In this document: piece after piece, positions 1 through 7,894 of the stretch
Layout of the letters: every line of letters begins with the position of its first letter
How positions within the stretch are numbered: position 1 is the first letter of the stretch
NCBI GenBank assembly: GCA_944320815.1
Contig: CALUIZ010000017.1
Span: 1-64,000, forward strand
Direction of reading: 5' to 3'
DNA length: 64,000 nt
Source: an uncultured Phocaeicola sp.
Lineage (GTDB): Bacteria > Bacteroidota > Bacteroidia > Bacteroidales > Bacteroidaceae
Notes under the pieces: model-generated
The model's database searches: none
Told to the model about the DNA's origin: nothing
Seen by the model: the letters and a program-made list of their open reading frames with translations, nothing else
Program-made: the position numbers and the translations under genes

Positions 1-123
1 GAAGCCTACGTGAACAAGAAGAAGGGCTACAAGAAAAACAAATACCAGTACAAGCCGGAAACGGTGGAACTGGTGGAAAAGAACTGGTCGTTCGCTCTGG
101 AGCAATGGAACTATAAGCTGTAG
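1..123 (+). CDS. C-terminal fragment of an unidentified protein
   Basis: Only the last 40 codons are inside the window; the frame is open from base 1 and ends at TAG 121-123. The fragment is rich in Lys, Tyr and Trp (EAYVNKKKGY at the left edge, EQWNYKL at the end), which suits the end of a secreted or enzymatic protein, but no family is recognisable. It converges with the GH115 gene and shares a bidirectional terminator with it. That the gene is real is inferred from the protein-like composition and from the terminator placed right after its stop. Confidence 0.6.
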   Translation, partial: EAYVNKKKGYKKNKYQYKPETVELVEKNWSFALEQWNYKL

Positions 124-146
124 GCTCCTGCCAGAACTGTGAGGGG

Positions 147-186
147 GGTGTGCCGAAACAAAAGCCAATTTTTGTTTCGGCACACC
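147..186. terminator. Bidirectional terminator between convergent genes
   Basis: A perfect 17-bp stem (147-163 with 170-186) and a 6-nt loop lie between the stop at 123 and the GH115 stop at 193. The inner stem ends in A-rich and T-rich tracts, so it can work on both strands. Confidence 0.85.
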
Positions 187-192
187 TCTCGT

Positions 193-2532
193 TTATTTGT
201 CATACACGTATATCTGGTCGAGCACCACTCCCTCATCCAGTGCCGTAACCGTCACGCGATGAGTTTTCCGGCCCGGATTTACAGGAAACGCCCTTTTCCG
301 CACGGCCTGATTATAGAGCACGTTCATTTTCCATTCTTCACTCCGCCCGACGGTACGGTAAGAGAAAATATCCGACGGCTGCCCGTCCACCTCAATACGG
401 ACGCGAAGATCGCCCCCGACCACAGGATGATTCGGCAACATCCGAAGCTCCACTTCGACAGAATCCGCACTACAGTCAAAATCAAAGGAAAGCGACTTGC
501 CTTTCTCAATCCCCGCAGCCATCCCTTCATATCCCAGTCCCTCACAGAAGACAGGAACTCCTGCCACCGCTTCCATCCCGTTCCATCTGCAGACAAAGGC
601 CCGTTCTTCCTTCATCGGAGAGTCTGCCACGGTATGTGGAATCCTGCCGAACACGGGCAGGTTTCTGGGTTTGCCGCTCATGATTCCCTTCCATTTTCTG
701 TCATTATACACTTCCGTCAAGGCCGCGATACTGTCGAATGCGGCGTCGCTGCGTTCCCACCCGCACTTTCCATGGCGGGCAAGCTGTGCATACAGACATT
801 TCTTGTTCATCTCAGCGGCACCCTGAACCGGATACTGCACCAACTGATAGTACGTGCTCCGCTTTCCTGCCGGAAGCATCCTGCCCCATGCCGCAGCCGC
901 AGATTCTATCCTTCCATAATCAGCCAGCCGCTGTCTGATATACTCCTCGCTCCAAGGGAGGTCACTCACCACCTTATATTTCGGGTCACGCTCCTCCGTC
1001 CGTGTATTTCCCATGAACTCCGGCTTGTGAATATAGGCCAGCCGATAGTGCTCGCGCATCAACGGCAACAGATCGGAGGCTGCCACCGGCCCGAACTCAC
1101 GGCTCAGGAACGCATTCAGATGAGCGGTCACCCCGCTTTCAGCCACGCGGCTGATGTCCCATGCCATATCCATAAACAGTTCAATCTGATATTCGGCCGG
1201 CTTGATGTCGCCTACATTCAAAATCCACATTTTCCGGATTCCCCTGTCGTAAGCCTGTTTCATCTGCTGGAAAACGAGATACGGGCTGGCTGTGGAAAGC
1301 CACAGGTAGTCGTGAGGCCGTCCCCAGTAAGACACATGATAGTAGATGCCGTTTCCCCCCGGACGGGCCGCCTCTTCCGGAGTCGGGAAATGGGTGACAT
1401 ATCCGTAGTTGTCGTCACACCACATCAAGGTCACGTCGTCCGGCACCTCCAGACCGGCCTCATACACCTCCAACACCTCCTTATAAGGTATCAGCACCTG
1501 AGGGACCTGCGTCACGTCGCCCTTGTACCGCTCCAGCATCTTCCGCTGGTCCTCCATCACCGTTTCCATCACTTTCTTCTGCTCATCCACCGTTCTGGCT
1601 CCCTGCATGGCCCCGTCATGAATGCCGCGCATGCCCAACGTATAGATGTCGTCTGAATTCCTGAGCTGCTTCACCCGTTCCTCCCAGAAGGCAAGCACAT
1701 TCTCCCTGTTGGTCAGGTAATTGTAGTCCCCTTTTCCGGCCCTGCGCCATTCGCCGTTGGTGTTGCGCATCATCGGCTCACAATGCGACGTGCCGAGAAA
1801 AATGCCGTACTTGTCGGCCATCTCCTTGTTACCTTCCGTAAAGAAGAAAGGCACGGAACACTCGTGCATGGCAGGCCAGAATGTATTGGCCCGCAGACGG
1901 AGAAGAAGTTCAAAGATGCGCGCGTGAGTCTTGGGCCCGATCTGCCCTTTCACGTCCGACGGTTCATTGTTCGTATAGCTCCACGGGGTCAGTCCCCAAT
2001 CCTCATCGTTAATGAAGATGCCCCGATAAGGCACTTTCGGATAATCTGTCTTTCTGAACCCGGCTCCGATACGGAACTCCTTTTTCTTTTCAGGAGCAGC
2101 GTCAGCCCACCATTCCCACGGAGAGACCCCCAGCATACGCGTCAGTTCGACAAGGCCGTAAGCCGTCCCGCGCTTGTCGCTCCCGGCCACCAGCAGTTTC
2201 CCATCCGGCAGGACGACAAGCATGAAAGCCTCCGGATGCGTTTCCAGCATGGACAGGTCCAGCCTTTCCCGCTTCACCACTCTATCAAGCAGGGCACTCT
2301 TTCCGCAAGTGCCGACATAAATGTCACCTTCATCATCCTCCACAGTGAAAGACTGTCCCAAGACAGCCCTGCAGTCACGATCCAGCAGTTCCAACGCCAC
2401 ATGCACCACAGAAGCCTCTCCCGCCTCACAGGCTACGGTCATCCGGCGGCCCGGCTCCCACACGAAGTCTGTCGCTCCCCACACAACCGAGACCAAACAG
2501 CACAGCATAATTGTCCAGAATGTTCTTTTCAT
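193..2532 (-). CDS. Glycoside hydrolase family 115 (alpha-glucuronidase type)
   Basis: Secreted or periplasmic enzyme of 779 aa. GH115 enzymes remove glucuronic or 4-O-methylglucuronic acid side chains from complex xylans and arabinogalactans. Residues 1-20 form a signal peptide (MKRT, hydrophobic core, VWGA). The family signature PYRGIFINDEDWGLTPW is at about 168-184, and WCDDNYGY at about 368-376 belongs to the catalytic TIM-barrel region. The C-terminal ~150 residues resemble the beta-rich accessory domain common in the family. No SusC/SusD genes are visible beside it, so it may be a solitary enzyme or the end of a locus that lies outside the window. The ATG at 2530-2532 is the natural start because it begins the signal peptide. 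The exact substrate cannot be deduced. Confidence 0.9.
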   Translation of the reverse strand: MKRTFWTIMLCCLVSVVWGATDFVWEPGRRMTVACEAGEASVVHVALELLDRDCRAVLGQSFTVEDDEGDIYVGTCGKSALLDRVVKRERLDLSMLETHPEAFMLVVLPDGKLLVAGSDKRGTAYGLVELTRMLGVSPWEWWADAAPEKKKEFRIGAGFRKTDYPKVPYRGIFINDEDWGLTPWSYTNNEPSDVKGQIGPKTHARIFELLLRLRANTFWPAMHECSVPFFFTEGNKEMADKYGIFLGTSHCEPMMRNTNGEWRRAGKGDYNYLTNRENVLAFWEERVKQLRNSDDIYTLGMRGIHDGAMQGARTVDEQKKVMETVMEDQRKMLERYKGDVTQVPQVLIPYKEVLEVYEAGLEVPDDVTLMWCDDNYGYVTHFPTPEEAARPGGNGIYYHVSYWGRPHDYLWLSTASPYLVFQQMKQAYDRGIRKMWILNVGDIKPAEYQIELFMDMAWDISRVAESGVTAHLNAFLSREFGPVAASDLLPLMREHYRLAYIHKPEFMGNTRTEERDPKYKVVSDLPWSEEYIRQRLADYGRIESAAAAWGRMLPAGKRSTYYQLVQYPVQGAAEMNKKCLYAQLARHGKCGWERSDAAFDSIAALTEVYNDRKWKGIMSGKPRNLPVFGRIPHTVADSPMKEERAFVCRWNGMEAVAGVPVFCEGLGYEGMAAGIEKGKSLSFDFDCSADSVEVELRMLPNHPVVGGDLRVRIEVDGQPSDIFSYRTVGRSEEWKMNVLYNQAVRKRAFPVNPGRKTHRVTVTALDEGVVLDQIYVYDK

Positions 2533-2571
2533 CGTTCTTCTTCATTTATGGTTTTCAAAATCTTCACTCCA

Positions 2572-2606
2572 CAAATATAGGGAATAACGGAAATAACGGG
2601 AACAAA
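2572..2606 (-). promoter_or_regulatory. Probable promoter of the GH115 gene
   Basis: On the minus strand, TATATTTG (2572-2579) matches the Bacteroidetes -7 box TAnnTTTG, and a TTTG (2603-2606) lies 23 nt upstream, slightly longer than the usual 19-21 nt. It sits 40 nt before the start codon. Confidence 0.5.
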
Positions 2607-2615
2607 TTCAAGTTT

Positions 2616-2680
2616 AAATTAATAAAAGGGTATTTCAACCCAAACAGCCCGCTGTCCGGCCTCCGGCAACAGGTCATTTT
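2616..2680 (+). repeat. Degenerate intergenic repeat, copy D
   Basis: Contains AAAAGGGTATTTC (GGG at 2628-2630) and, 43 nt on, GGCAACAGGTCATTTT (GG at 2672-2673), about two periods of 21.5 nt. The units resemble those at 17.8, 26.8, 34.4 and 57.3 kb. This is the weakest of the five copies. Confidence 0.35.
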
Positions 2681-2691
2681 GACGGAAACAT

Positions 2692-2722
2692 TTTGCCGTC
2701 CGCCAAATAATCGTTTACTTTG
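2692..2722 (+). promoter_or_regulatory. Probable promoter of the TPR lipoprotein gene
   Basis: TTTG at 2692-2695, 20 nt, then TACTTTG at 2716-2722, one base short of the TAnnTTTG consensus. The start codon is 22 nt downstream. Confidence 0.5.
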
Positions 2723-2744
2723 TGGAACAACGCACAAAAAAGTT

Positions 2745-4442
2745 ATGAAAGCACTGTTCTGTCTGTTTGCCGCCCTGCTCCTCCTGACCGGATGTACGAA
2801 CAGGGAAACAAGGCATGAGTCTGACCTGCTGGAGGCTGCCGGACGGCTGATACAGGAACAGCCGGACAGCGCCTCCAGACTGCTGACGAAAATCCACAGA
2901 CCGGAGGAAATGGACGACAGGCACCTCGCGCACTGGTGTATGCTCTGCGGAAAGGCCACCGGATTCGCACACACAGACACCATTCCCGCATACCTGTGGA
3001 AGCGGGCCGTAAAATGGATGGAGCGGAACGGGAAGCCGGAAGAACGCGCACTGGCCATGCTGTATCTGGGACGGGCATACGCCGAAGACGGCAAGTACGA
3101 CAAGGCTATGGAGATCTACATGGAAGCACTGGACTTCGCACAGAAACACAGAGAAAACAACACGGCAGGATATATCTGCACGTACATGGCAGACCTGTAC
3201 TCTTCAGGCAATGCACCGAATGAGGCAATCAAAAAACGCACGGAGGCCACCACCTTTTTTACTAAAGCCAAGAACCACAAAAGCCAAGCCTACGCACTGA
3301 AGAATCTGGCAATGGAATATGCATTTGCCGATTCGTTCGTATGCGCTGAAAATGTCATGAAACAGGCGGATTCCATCGCCAGGATGCTGAACATACAACG
3401 ATTAAACTACAGTATGGCCAATGCATATGCCAACATCTACAATCTGGAAGGCCGTTACGACCTGTCGGAAAAATATTTCAAGAAGGCCATATCGCTCGAC
3501 ACAAAAGGTGGCATCCAAGACTCTTTCGGACTGACATATTCCTATTTGGCTGCCGGGAAGCTCACGCAGGCAAAAGAACTGGCCGGCAGACTGGCTATGC
3601 ACGACTCAGCGGATTTCCGTTTAAATGACATATATGCCATCATCTATAAAGCAGAGGGGGATTATAAAAGGGCACTACATTTCAGGGAAATCTGTTATAA
3701 AACACTTGACTCACTGGCATCCAACCAATATGCCTCCAATATGTCCAAGACAAAGCATTGGAACGGCAAGAGTCAAATACGCAAAGAAAACGAAGAACTT
3801 AAAGTCATCAGGCATCGACTACTTTTCGGCCTCTTCATTTGTCTTGGCTTCCTCATCTCGGGAAGAACGTTTTTCATCTATTTCAAAAGACACACAAATA
3901 TAAAAATGCAATTGCAAAAAGAACAGTTGATTGCTCTGGATAATGAACGAGCTGAAATAGCCGCACAACTGACAGACATCAAATACAAATTGGAGACCGC
4001 CCAAAGGAATAAGGATGAAATTACCGACTTGCAACGACAATTCACTCTCCTTTCCGAACGATACAGACAATTACAGGAGCAACGCTTAAAGTCCTCAGCC
4101 ATCTATAAGAAGCTCATATCTTTATTCAAGAAAAAACAACCTGGGAATAACAAACCGCTGCTTGTTGAAAAGTACTGGAAGCAGCTTGCTGCAGAAATCT
4201 GCAAGACTTATCCCGATTTCCGTCTTGCTCTTTTTGAAAGATGTCCCAATTTGTCAGAAGAAGAGTGGAAATACTGCTGTCTGCACATACTTGGATTCGA
4301 CGGAAATGACGAGGCTATATTATTGGGCATCATGCCTTCCTCCGTTTGGATGAAACGAAGCAGAATCAAACAAAAGCTAGGTTTCTCTGAACAGAAAGAA
4401 AGAAGTCTGCATGACATTCTGGTCAAAAATTTCTTATCATAA
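2745..4442 (+). CDS. Membrane-spanning TPR lipoprotein with C-terminal HTH-like region
   Basis: 565 aa, probably a one-component membrane sensor-regulator of a type common in Bacteroidetes. It starts with a lipoprotein signal (MKALFC, LLLLTGC; lipid-carrying Cys17). Residues ~25-340 are helical TPR-like repeats that would lie in the periplasm. A transmembrane segment follows at ~358-380 (LLFGLFICLGFLI), then a charged coiled coil (~385-460). The last ~100 residues contain LSEEEWKYCCLHILGF and SRIKQKLGF, which resemble a LuxR-like helix-turn-helix. The start at 2745 is preferred over upstream in-frame codons because it gives the lipoprotein signal and follows a promoter. Ligand and target genes are unknown; the paralogous membrane proteins downstream are possible targets. 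Confidence 0.75.
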   Translation: MKALFCLFAALLLLTGCTNRETRHESDLLEAAGRLIQEQPDSASRLLTKIHRPEEMDDRHLAHWCMLCGKATGFAHTDTIPAYLWKRAVKWMERNGKPEERALAMLYLGRAYAEDGKYDKAMEIYMEALDFAQKHRENNTAGYICTYMADLYSSGNAPNEAIKKRTEATTFFTKAKNHKSQAYALKNLAMEYAFADSFVCAENVMKQADSIARMLNIQRLNYSMANAYANIYNLEGRYDLSEKYFKKAISLDTKGGIQDSFGLTYSYLAAGKLTQAKELAGRLAMHDSADFRLNDIYAIIYKAEGDYKRALHFREICYKTLDSLASNQYASNMSKTKHWNGKSQIRKENEELKVIRHRLLFGLFICLGFLISGRTFFIYFKRHTNIKMQLQKEQLIALDNERAEIAAQLTDIKYKLETAQRNKDEITDLQRQFTLLSERYRQLQEQRLKSSAIYKKLISLFKKKQPGNNKPLLVEKYWKQLAAEICKTYPDFRLALFERCPNLSEEEWKYCCLHILGFDGNDEAILLGIMPSSVWMKRSRIKQKLGFSEQKERSLHDILVKNFLS

Positions 4443-4583
4443 CTACTTCCCTACAAATCAATGGATTATCATAACATTGATATAAACAATTCATATAGGC
4501 TTTATCCATAAACTCCTGAAAATCAACACATGGTTGTATAGTAAAGAATTTATCAAACAATTCATTATCTGCCTCATATCGTC

Positions 4584-4591
4584 TAGCTTTG
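4584..4591 (+). promoter_or_regulatory. -7 box before the first small membrane protein gene
   Basis: TAGCTTTG matches TAnnTTTG, 50 nt before the ATG at 4642. No clear -33 TTTG was found. The rest of 4443-4641 is AT-rich with no gene visible. Confidence 0.4.
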
Positions 4592-4641
4592 TTACATCAA
4601 ACTGAAAAACAGCATTGTGTAATCCTCAAAACTAGAAAGTC

Positions 4642-5052
4642 ATGAAAAATGTAGAGCCTCAAAAATGCGCAAACGCATGGAACATATTTTTTGATGTGAC
4701 CGCCTTATTATATTTCAGCATATGGGGCTGGCATAAAGAAGACTGGATTTCATGTTCTTTCTCTGTATTCATATTATTGATTGTAATAACTGATTTGCTT
4801 AAAATAGCTTATGCACAGCTTTTCAGGAAAAACCAAGAACAAAAAAAGGAAAAATGGTTTTATAATGCCATAAACCCACGAAACATTTTCTTCAGCATTA
4901 TTGTTCTGCTGTACTTCGCCTATGTAGGGTTCAAAACAAGCGACTGGATTTCAACGACATATGCCATCCTCATTGTTTCATTGATATGTTGTTACATATT
5001 CCTTCATATTTATCTTAAAATAAAAGAGAAAGGCCACATAAAAAGGCAATGA
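4642..5052 (+). CDS. Small four-helix membrane protein (paralogue 1)
   Basis: 136 aa, not recognised as a named family. It has about four hydrophobic segments arranged as two similar halves. Each half carries an LYF motif, then ~10 residues later DWIS, then a second hydrophobic helix: LLYFSIWGW..EDWIS in half one (~25-42), LLYFAYVGF..SDWIS in half two (~89-107). A basic linker (FRKNQEQKKEK) and YNAINPR separate the halves. It is a paralogue of the next gene (5139-5585), which shares YN(A/S)INPR and the same layout. The gene is AT-rich, like the restriction-modification genes that follow. No catalytic motif is visible; it could be a small membrane effector or transporter-like protein. Confidence 0.7.
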   Translation: MKNVEPQKCANAWNIFFDVTALLYFSIWGWHKEDWISCSFSVFILLIVITDLLKIAYAQLFRKNQEQKKEKWFYNAINPRNIFFSIIVLLYFAYVGFKTSDWISTTYAILIVSLICCYIFLHIYLKIKEKGHIKRQ

Positions 5053-5059
5053 GTTGTTG

Positions 5060-5093
5060 CATATGATTCAAATAGAAATCGTAAATTTGTCAA
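5060..5093 (+). promoter_or_regulatory. Promoter/operator repeat, copy 1
   Basis: A 34-bp sequence that contains the -7 box TAAATTTG (5082-5089). It matches 5760-5793 at 31 of 34 positions. It lies 46 nt upstream of the 5139 gene and probably drives it. The identity extends well beyond the promoter core, so a shared operator is likely. Confidence 0.65.
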
Positions 5094-5138
5094 ATAACGC
5101 CAAAACACGAGCATTGTTACCGCATAAAATAAACACAC

Positions 5139-5585
5139 ATGGACAAAAAACATAATATTCTTGTAAAATTATGGCATTTTCTTTATGACCTCATTATCCT
5201 GACTTTTATGAGTATAGGAGTATGGGAAGGAAGCGACTGGATCCTGGACACATTCTCTATAATCATCACAATGATTGCAGTCATTGATTTGCTCATCATG
5301 ATTTGTCTCCTATTTCACAAGGAACACTCCCAAAATCAGAAATGGAGAATCATCTACAACTCCATCAATCCACGAAGCTCCTCATTCAGCATAATCATGA
5401 TATTATATTTCGGTTATGCCATGCTGTATTCAGACGACTGGTTTGTGTTGTTCTGTGGAGCCCTGATGTTACTTGCAGTAGGCCCAGGAGTGCTGTCCTT
5501 CTATTTCGAAACTTTAAAAAAGAAAAACAGCAATGAGACAGAAACTTCTGCCATTAAATCCAACCAAAAGAGAACCCCCCGATAG
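5139..5585 (+). CDS. Small four-helix membrane protein (paralogue 2)
   Basis: 148 aa, paralogous to the 4642 product. It has two halves with similar layout: MSIGVWEGSDWILDTFSI at ~25-42, and ILYFGYAMLYSDDWFVLF in the second half, each followed by another hydrophobic helix. YNSINPR occupies the same place as YNAINPR in paralogue 1. The C-terminal tail is polar and charged (KKKNSNETETSA). The upstream promoter repeat is shared with the restriction-modification regulator gene, which suggests common control. Function unknown. The pair probably arose by tandem duplication of a gene that already had an internal duplication. Confidence 0.7.
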   Translation: MDKKHNILVKLWHFLYDLIILTFMSIGVWEGSDWILDTFSIIITMIAVIDLLIMICLLFHKEHSQNQKWRIIYNSINPRSSSFSIIMILYFGYAMLYSDDWFVLFCGALMLLAVGPGVLSFYFETLKKKNSNETETSAIKSNQKRTPR

Positions 5586-5759
5586 CATGCATACAAGCAT
5601 CTGATTATCAACATTCCAGTTTCCTTTCTTGCACATCTAAGATTTTCTTGATAACTTGCTACTGCGTTTCTTCCAAATCCATTGAGTACATAATTATTTC
5701 AAGTGTGGTAACTTAAAAATAATCATTTTCACGGAAAAAGAAAAGGTAATGAAACATAG

Positions 5760-5793
5760 CATATGATTCAAATAACAATCGTAAATTTGCCAA
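5760..5793 (+). promoter_or_regulatory. Promoter/operator repeat, copy 2
   Basis: Near-identical copy of 5060-5093, exactly 700 bp downstream, with -7 box TAAATTTG at 5782-5789. It lies 30 nt before the XRE regulator gene. Controllers of this kind usually bind their own promoter, so this may be the regulator's operator (inference). No gene is visible in the rest of 5586-5822. Confidence 0.65.
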
Positions 5794-5822
5794 GAAATGT
5801 CAAGACGTGAAAGAGTAAGTTT

Positions 5823-6116
5823 ATGTTTTCAGAACGCATTAAAGAACTTCGTATTCAAAATCAGATGCCACAGCGACAACTGGCTGCGGCATTAAATATT
5901 GATACTGCAACCTATTGCAAAATAGAGAAGGGTGAAAGGAAAGCAAGAAGAGAACAGGTTGAAGCAATTGCTTATGTGTTGAACACTGACGAAAAAGAAC
6001 TGATTAAATTATGGCTCGCGGATAAGGTCTATGAGATGGTCAGTGGTGAAAGCAATGTGCAAGATATACTTAACATTGTAAATGAAAAAATCTTAAAATA
6101 TGGGCAAAATATATAG
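5823..6116 (+). CDS. XRE-family HTH regulator of the restriction-modification locus
   Basis: 97 aa. Residues ~5-60 form a helix-turn-helix of the Cro/C1/XRE type (ERIKELRIQNQMPQRQLAAAL, then IEKGERKA), as in controller (C) proteins that time restriction-modification expression. The C-terminal ~35 residues are helical (VYEMVSGESNVQDILNIV) and may dimerise. Its last 17 nt overlap the start of the methyltransferase gene, so the two are translationally coupled. The promoter repeat upstream is the likely operator. The role as C protein is inferred from position and fold. Confidence 0.8.
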   Translation: MFSERIKELRIQNQMPQRQLAAALNIDTATYCKIEKGERKARREQVEAIAYVLNTDEKELIKLWLADKVYEMVSGESNVQDILNIVNEKILKYGQNI

Positions 6117-7092
6117 AACTATAGATTTATTTGCTGGTATAGGAGGTATCCGCTTAGGCTTCGAAGCATATGGATGCAGAAATGTATTTTCTTCAGAATG
6201 GGATAAATATGCCCAGAAAATGTATGAAGCGAATTTCCATGAGAAGCCGTTTGGGGACATTAATGATATAGATCCAAAAGACATTCCTGACCATGATATT
6301 TTGTTGGCAGGGTTTCCATGTCAGCCTTTTAGTATCGCAGGTAAAGGTTTAGGATTTGCTGATACAAGAGGGACATTGTTTTTTAATATTGAAGCAATAC
6401 TTAAGGCAAAACAACCTGAAGCATTTTTATTGGAAAATGTAAAACGACTCACAACCCATGATAATGGAAATACTTTTGCTGTAATTTTAGACAGGTTGAA
6501 CAAGTTGGGATATACGGTATATCATAAAGTCTTTAATTCATTGGATTTTGGCGTTCCTCAAAAGAGAGAAAGAATCTATATTGTGGGATTTAGAAATTCT
6601 ATACAGTTTGATTTTCCAAAACCTTTGGGGTATTTTAAACCCTTATCCGAGATTCTGGAAAAAGATGAGGATGTCCCAACTTCATATTTTCTGTCAGAAG
6701 CAATGAAGAAAAAACGCTTCTCTGCTCTTAAAACCATTCCTCCAAAACCTTCCATTTGGCATGAGAATATTGGAGGGAATATATCTCCATTGCCATATTC
6801 TTGTGCATTAAGAGCTGGGGGAAGTTATAATTATTTAGTTGTCAACGGAGAAAGACGTTTAACTTCACGCGAAATGTTACGGCTGCAGGGATTTCCTGAC
6901 TCGTTTATTATAAATATTCCATATTCACAAGCACGAAAAGTTGCTGGAAACTCTGTATCTGTTCCTGTCATACATGCTATTGCAGGGGAAATGATTAAAG
7001 CACTCAATGAACAGAAAAAAGCTGTAAAACATAAAGAACTTTATTTATTTGAGGATTATGACTATTTTGGAAGCAAAGCAGGCATTAGATAA
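6100..7092 (+). CDS. DNA (cytosine-5) methyltransferase
   Basis: 330 aa, C5-cytosine methyltransferase using S-adenosylmethionine. The family motifs appear in order: motif I DLFAGIGGIRLGF (~9-21), motif IV with the catalytic Cys in GFPCQPFSIAGKG (~71-83), motif VI LLENVKRL, motif VIII QKRERIYIVGF, the short target-recognition region (~185-245), motif IX RLTSREMLRLQGFPDSF and motif X ARKVAGNSVSVPV. It is complete and should be active. The ATG at 6100 overlaps the regulator gene, and the remnant nuclease gene overlaps its 3' end. The recognition sequence cannot be read from the sequence; the partner resembles the HaeII family (RGCGCY in the type enzyme), which is only a hint. AT-rich compared with the neighbouring core genes. 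Confidence 0.93.
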   Translation: MGKIYRTIDLFAGIGGIRLGFEAYGCRNVFSSEWDKYAQKMYEANFHEKPFGDINDIDPKDIPDHDILLAGFPCQPFSIAGKGLGFADTRGTLFFNIEAILKAKQPEAFLLENVKRLTTHDNGNTFAVILDRLNKLGYTVYHKVFNSLDFGVPQKRERIYIVGFRNSIQFDFPKPLGYFKPLSEILEKDEDVPTSYFLSEAMKKKRFSALKTIPPKPSIWHENIGGNISPLPYSCALRAGGSYNYLVVNGERRLTSREMLRLQGFPDSFIINIPYSQARKVAGNSVSVPVIHAIAGEMIKALNEQKKAVKHKELYLFEDYDYFGSKAGIR

Positions 7093-7778
7093 AATCATAT
7101 CTAAGGGACGAATACATTTATATTATCAATCTTTTCTGGAATGAGCCGGGATTGAGACGAAGTGTGGACAAGATATATGAAATTGTAGTCTATTCCTTGT
7201 TTTCAGCTCTAGTGGAATCTCTTAAAATTACAGTTACAGTTGAGGCGGATGTGGCTAAACAAAAATTATTAGAAGAATTTTCAGATTTTGCAGAACGTGT
7301 GATTGGATTATCTAAAGAGCGATCAAAAGTCACAGTTAATGCCAAAATAAACCGCGTAGGTGTTACCAATGCTGCAGATAGAGGATTGGACATGTGGGCT
7401 AATTTTGGTATGGCTATTCAGATAAAACATTTATCCTTGACTGAGGAACTTGCAGAAAATATAGTATCATCAGTGTCCTCTGACAGAATAGTTATTGTAT
7501 GCAAAGATTCTGAAGAAAAACTGATAGTTTCACTTTTAACACAGATAGGCTGGAAATCTAAAATTCAAAGCATAATAACAGAGAAAGATTTGATATGTTG
7601 GTATGACAAAGCACTCAGAGGTTCTTTTGCAAAAGAGTTAGGAGATAAAGTTTTATCAACTTTATATGATGAAATTTTGTTGGAATTTCCTGCTACGGAT
7701 TGCGAAGATTTCAATGATTTCAAGCATAGTAGAGGTTATGACTCCATTGTTTCAACTGGTATATGGAAAAATAATTAA
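7058..7778 (+). pseudogene. Restriction endonuclease (HaeII-like) with internal deletion and frameshift
   Basis: The ATG at 7058, inside the 3' end of the methyltransferase gene, opens a frame reading MTILEAKQALDKII then SKGRIHLYY, typical of a HaeII-family N-terminus, but it stops at 7142-7144. A second frame, open from 7089, carries NLFWNEPGLRRSVDKIYEIV and continues to the stop at 7776-7778 with VGVTNAADRGLDMWANFG and MAIQIKHLSLTEEL, a conserved block of that family. Its only possible start is TTG 7152. HaeII itself is about 350 aa; only ~25 plus ~225 codons remain, so about 100 codons seem to be missing at the junction near 7120-7130. The family link is from memory. A short functional protein starting at TTG 7152 is the alternative. 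Confidence 0.65.
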
Positions 7779-7840
7779 ACGAATTTTATGTTATCATAGA
7801 CACCACATAACAAAGGCATAATCATTTTTACTATCCTGCA

Positions 7841-7872
7841 TTTGTCCGTTCACCAAAAGATAAGTATCTTTG
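7841..7872 (+). promoter_or_regulatory. dnaE promoter
   Basis: TTTG (7841-7844), 20 nt, TATCTTTG (7865-7872): a full match to the Bacteroidetes housekeeping consensus, 22 nt before the dnaE start. Confidence 0.85.
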
Positions 7873-7894
7873 TCTGCTTTCAAAAGACAGAGCC

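Noticed and set aside
139..1656. Long plus-strand frame of 505 codons
   Set aside because: It lies antisense to the GH115 gene, whose motifs and signal peptide are clear; the antisense translation is rich in His, Arg and Pro and matches nothing.
2511..2744. N-terminal extension of the TPR lipoprotein
   Set aside because: Upstream codons cross the promoter and lack signal peptide features; the lipoprotein signal begins exactly at 2745.
4443..7894. Prophage or insertion sequence around the restriction-modification genes
   Set aside because: No integrase, transposase, terminal inverted repeats or target duplications could be found, although the block is AT-rich and looks acquired.
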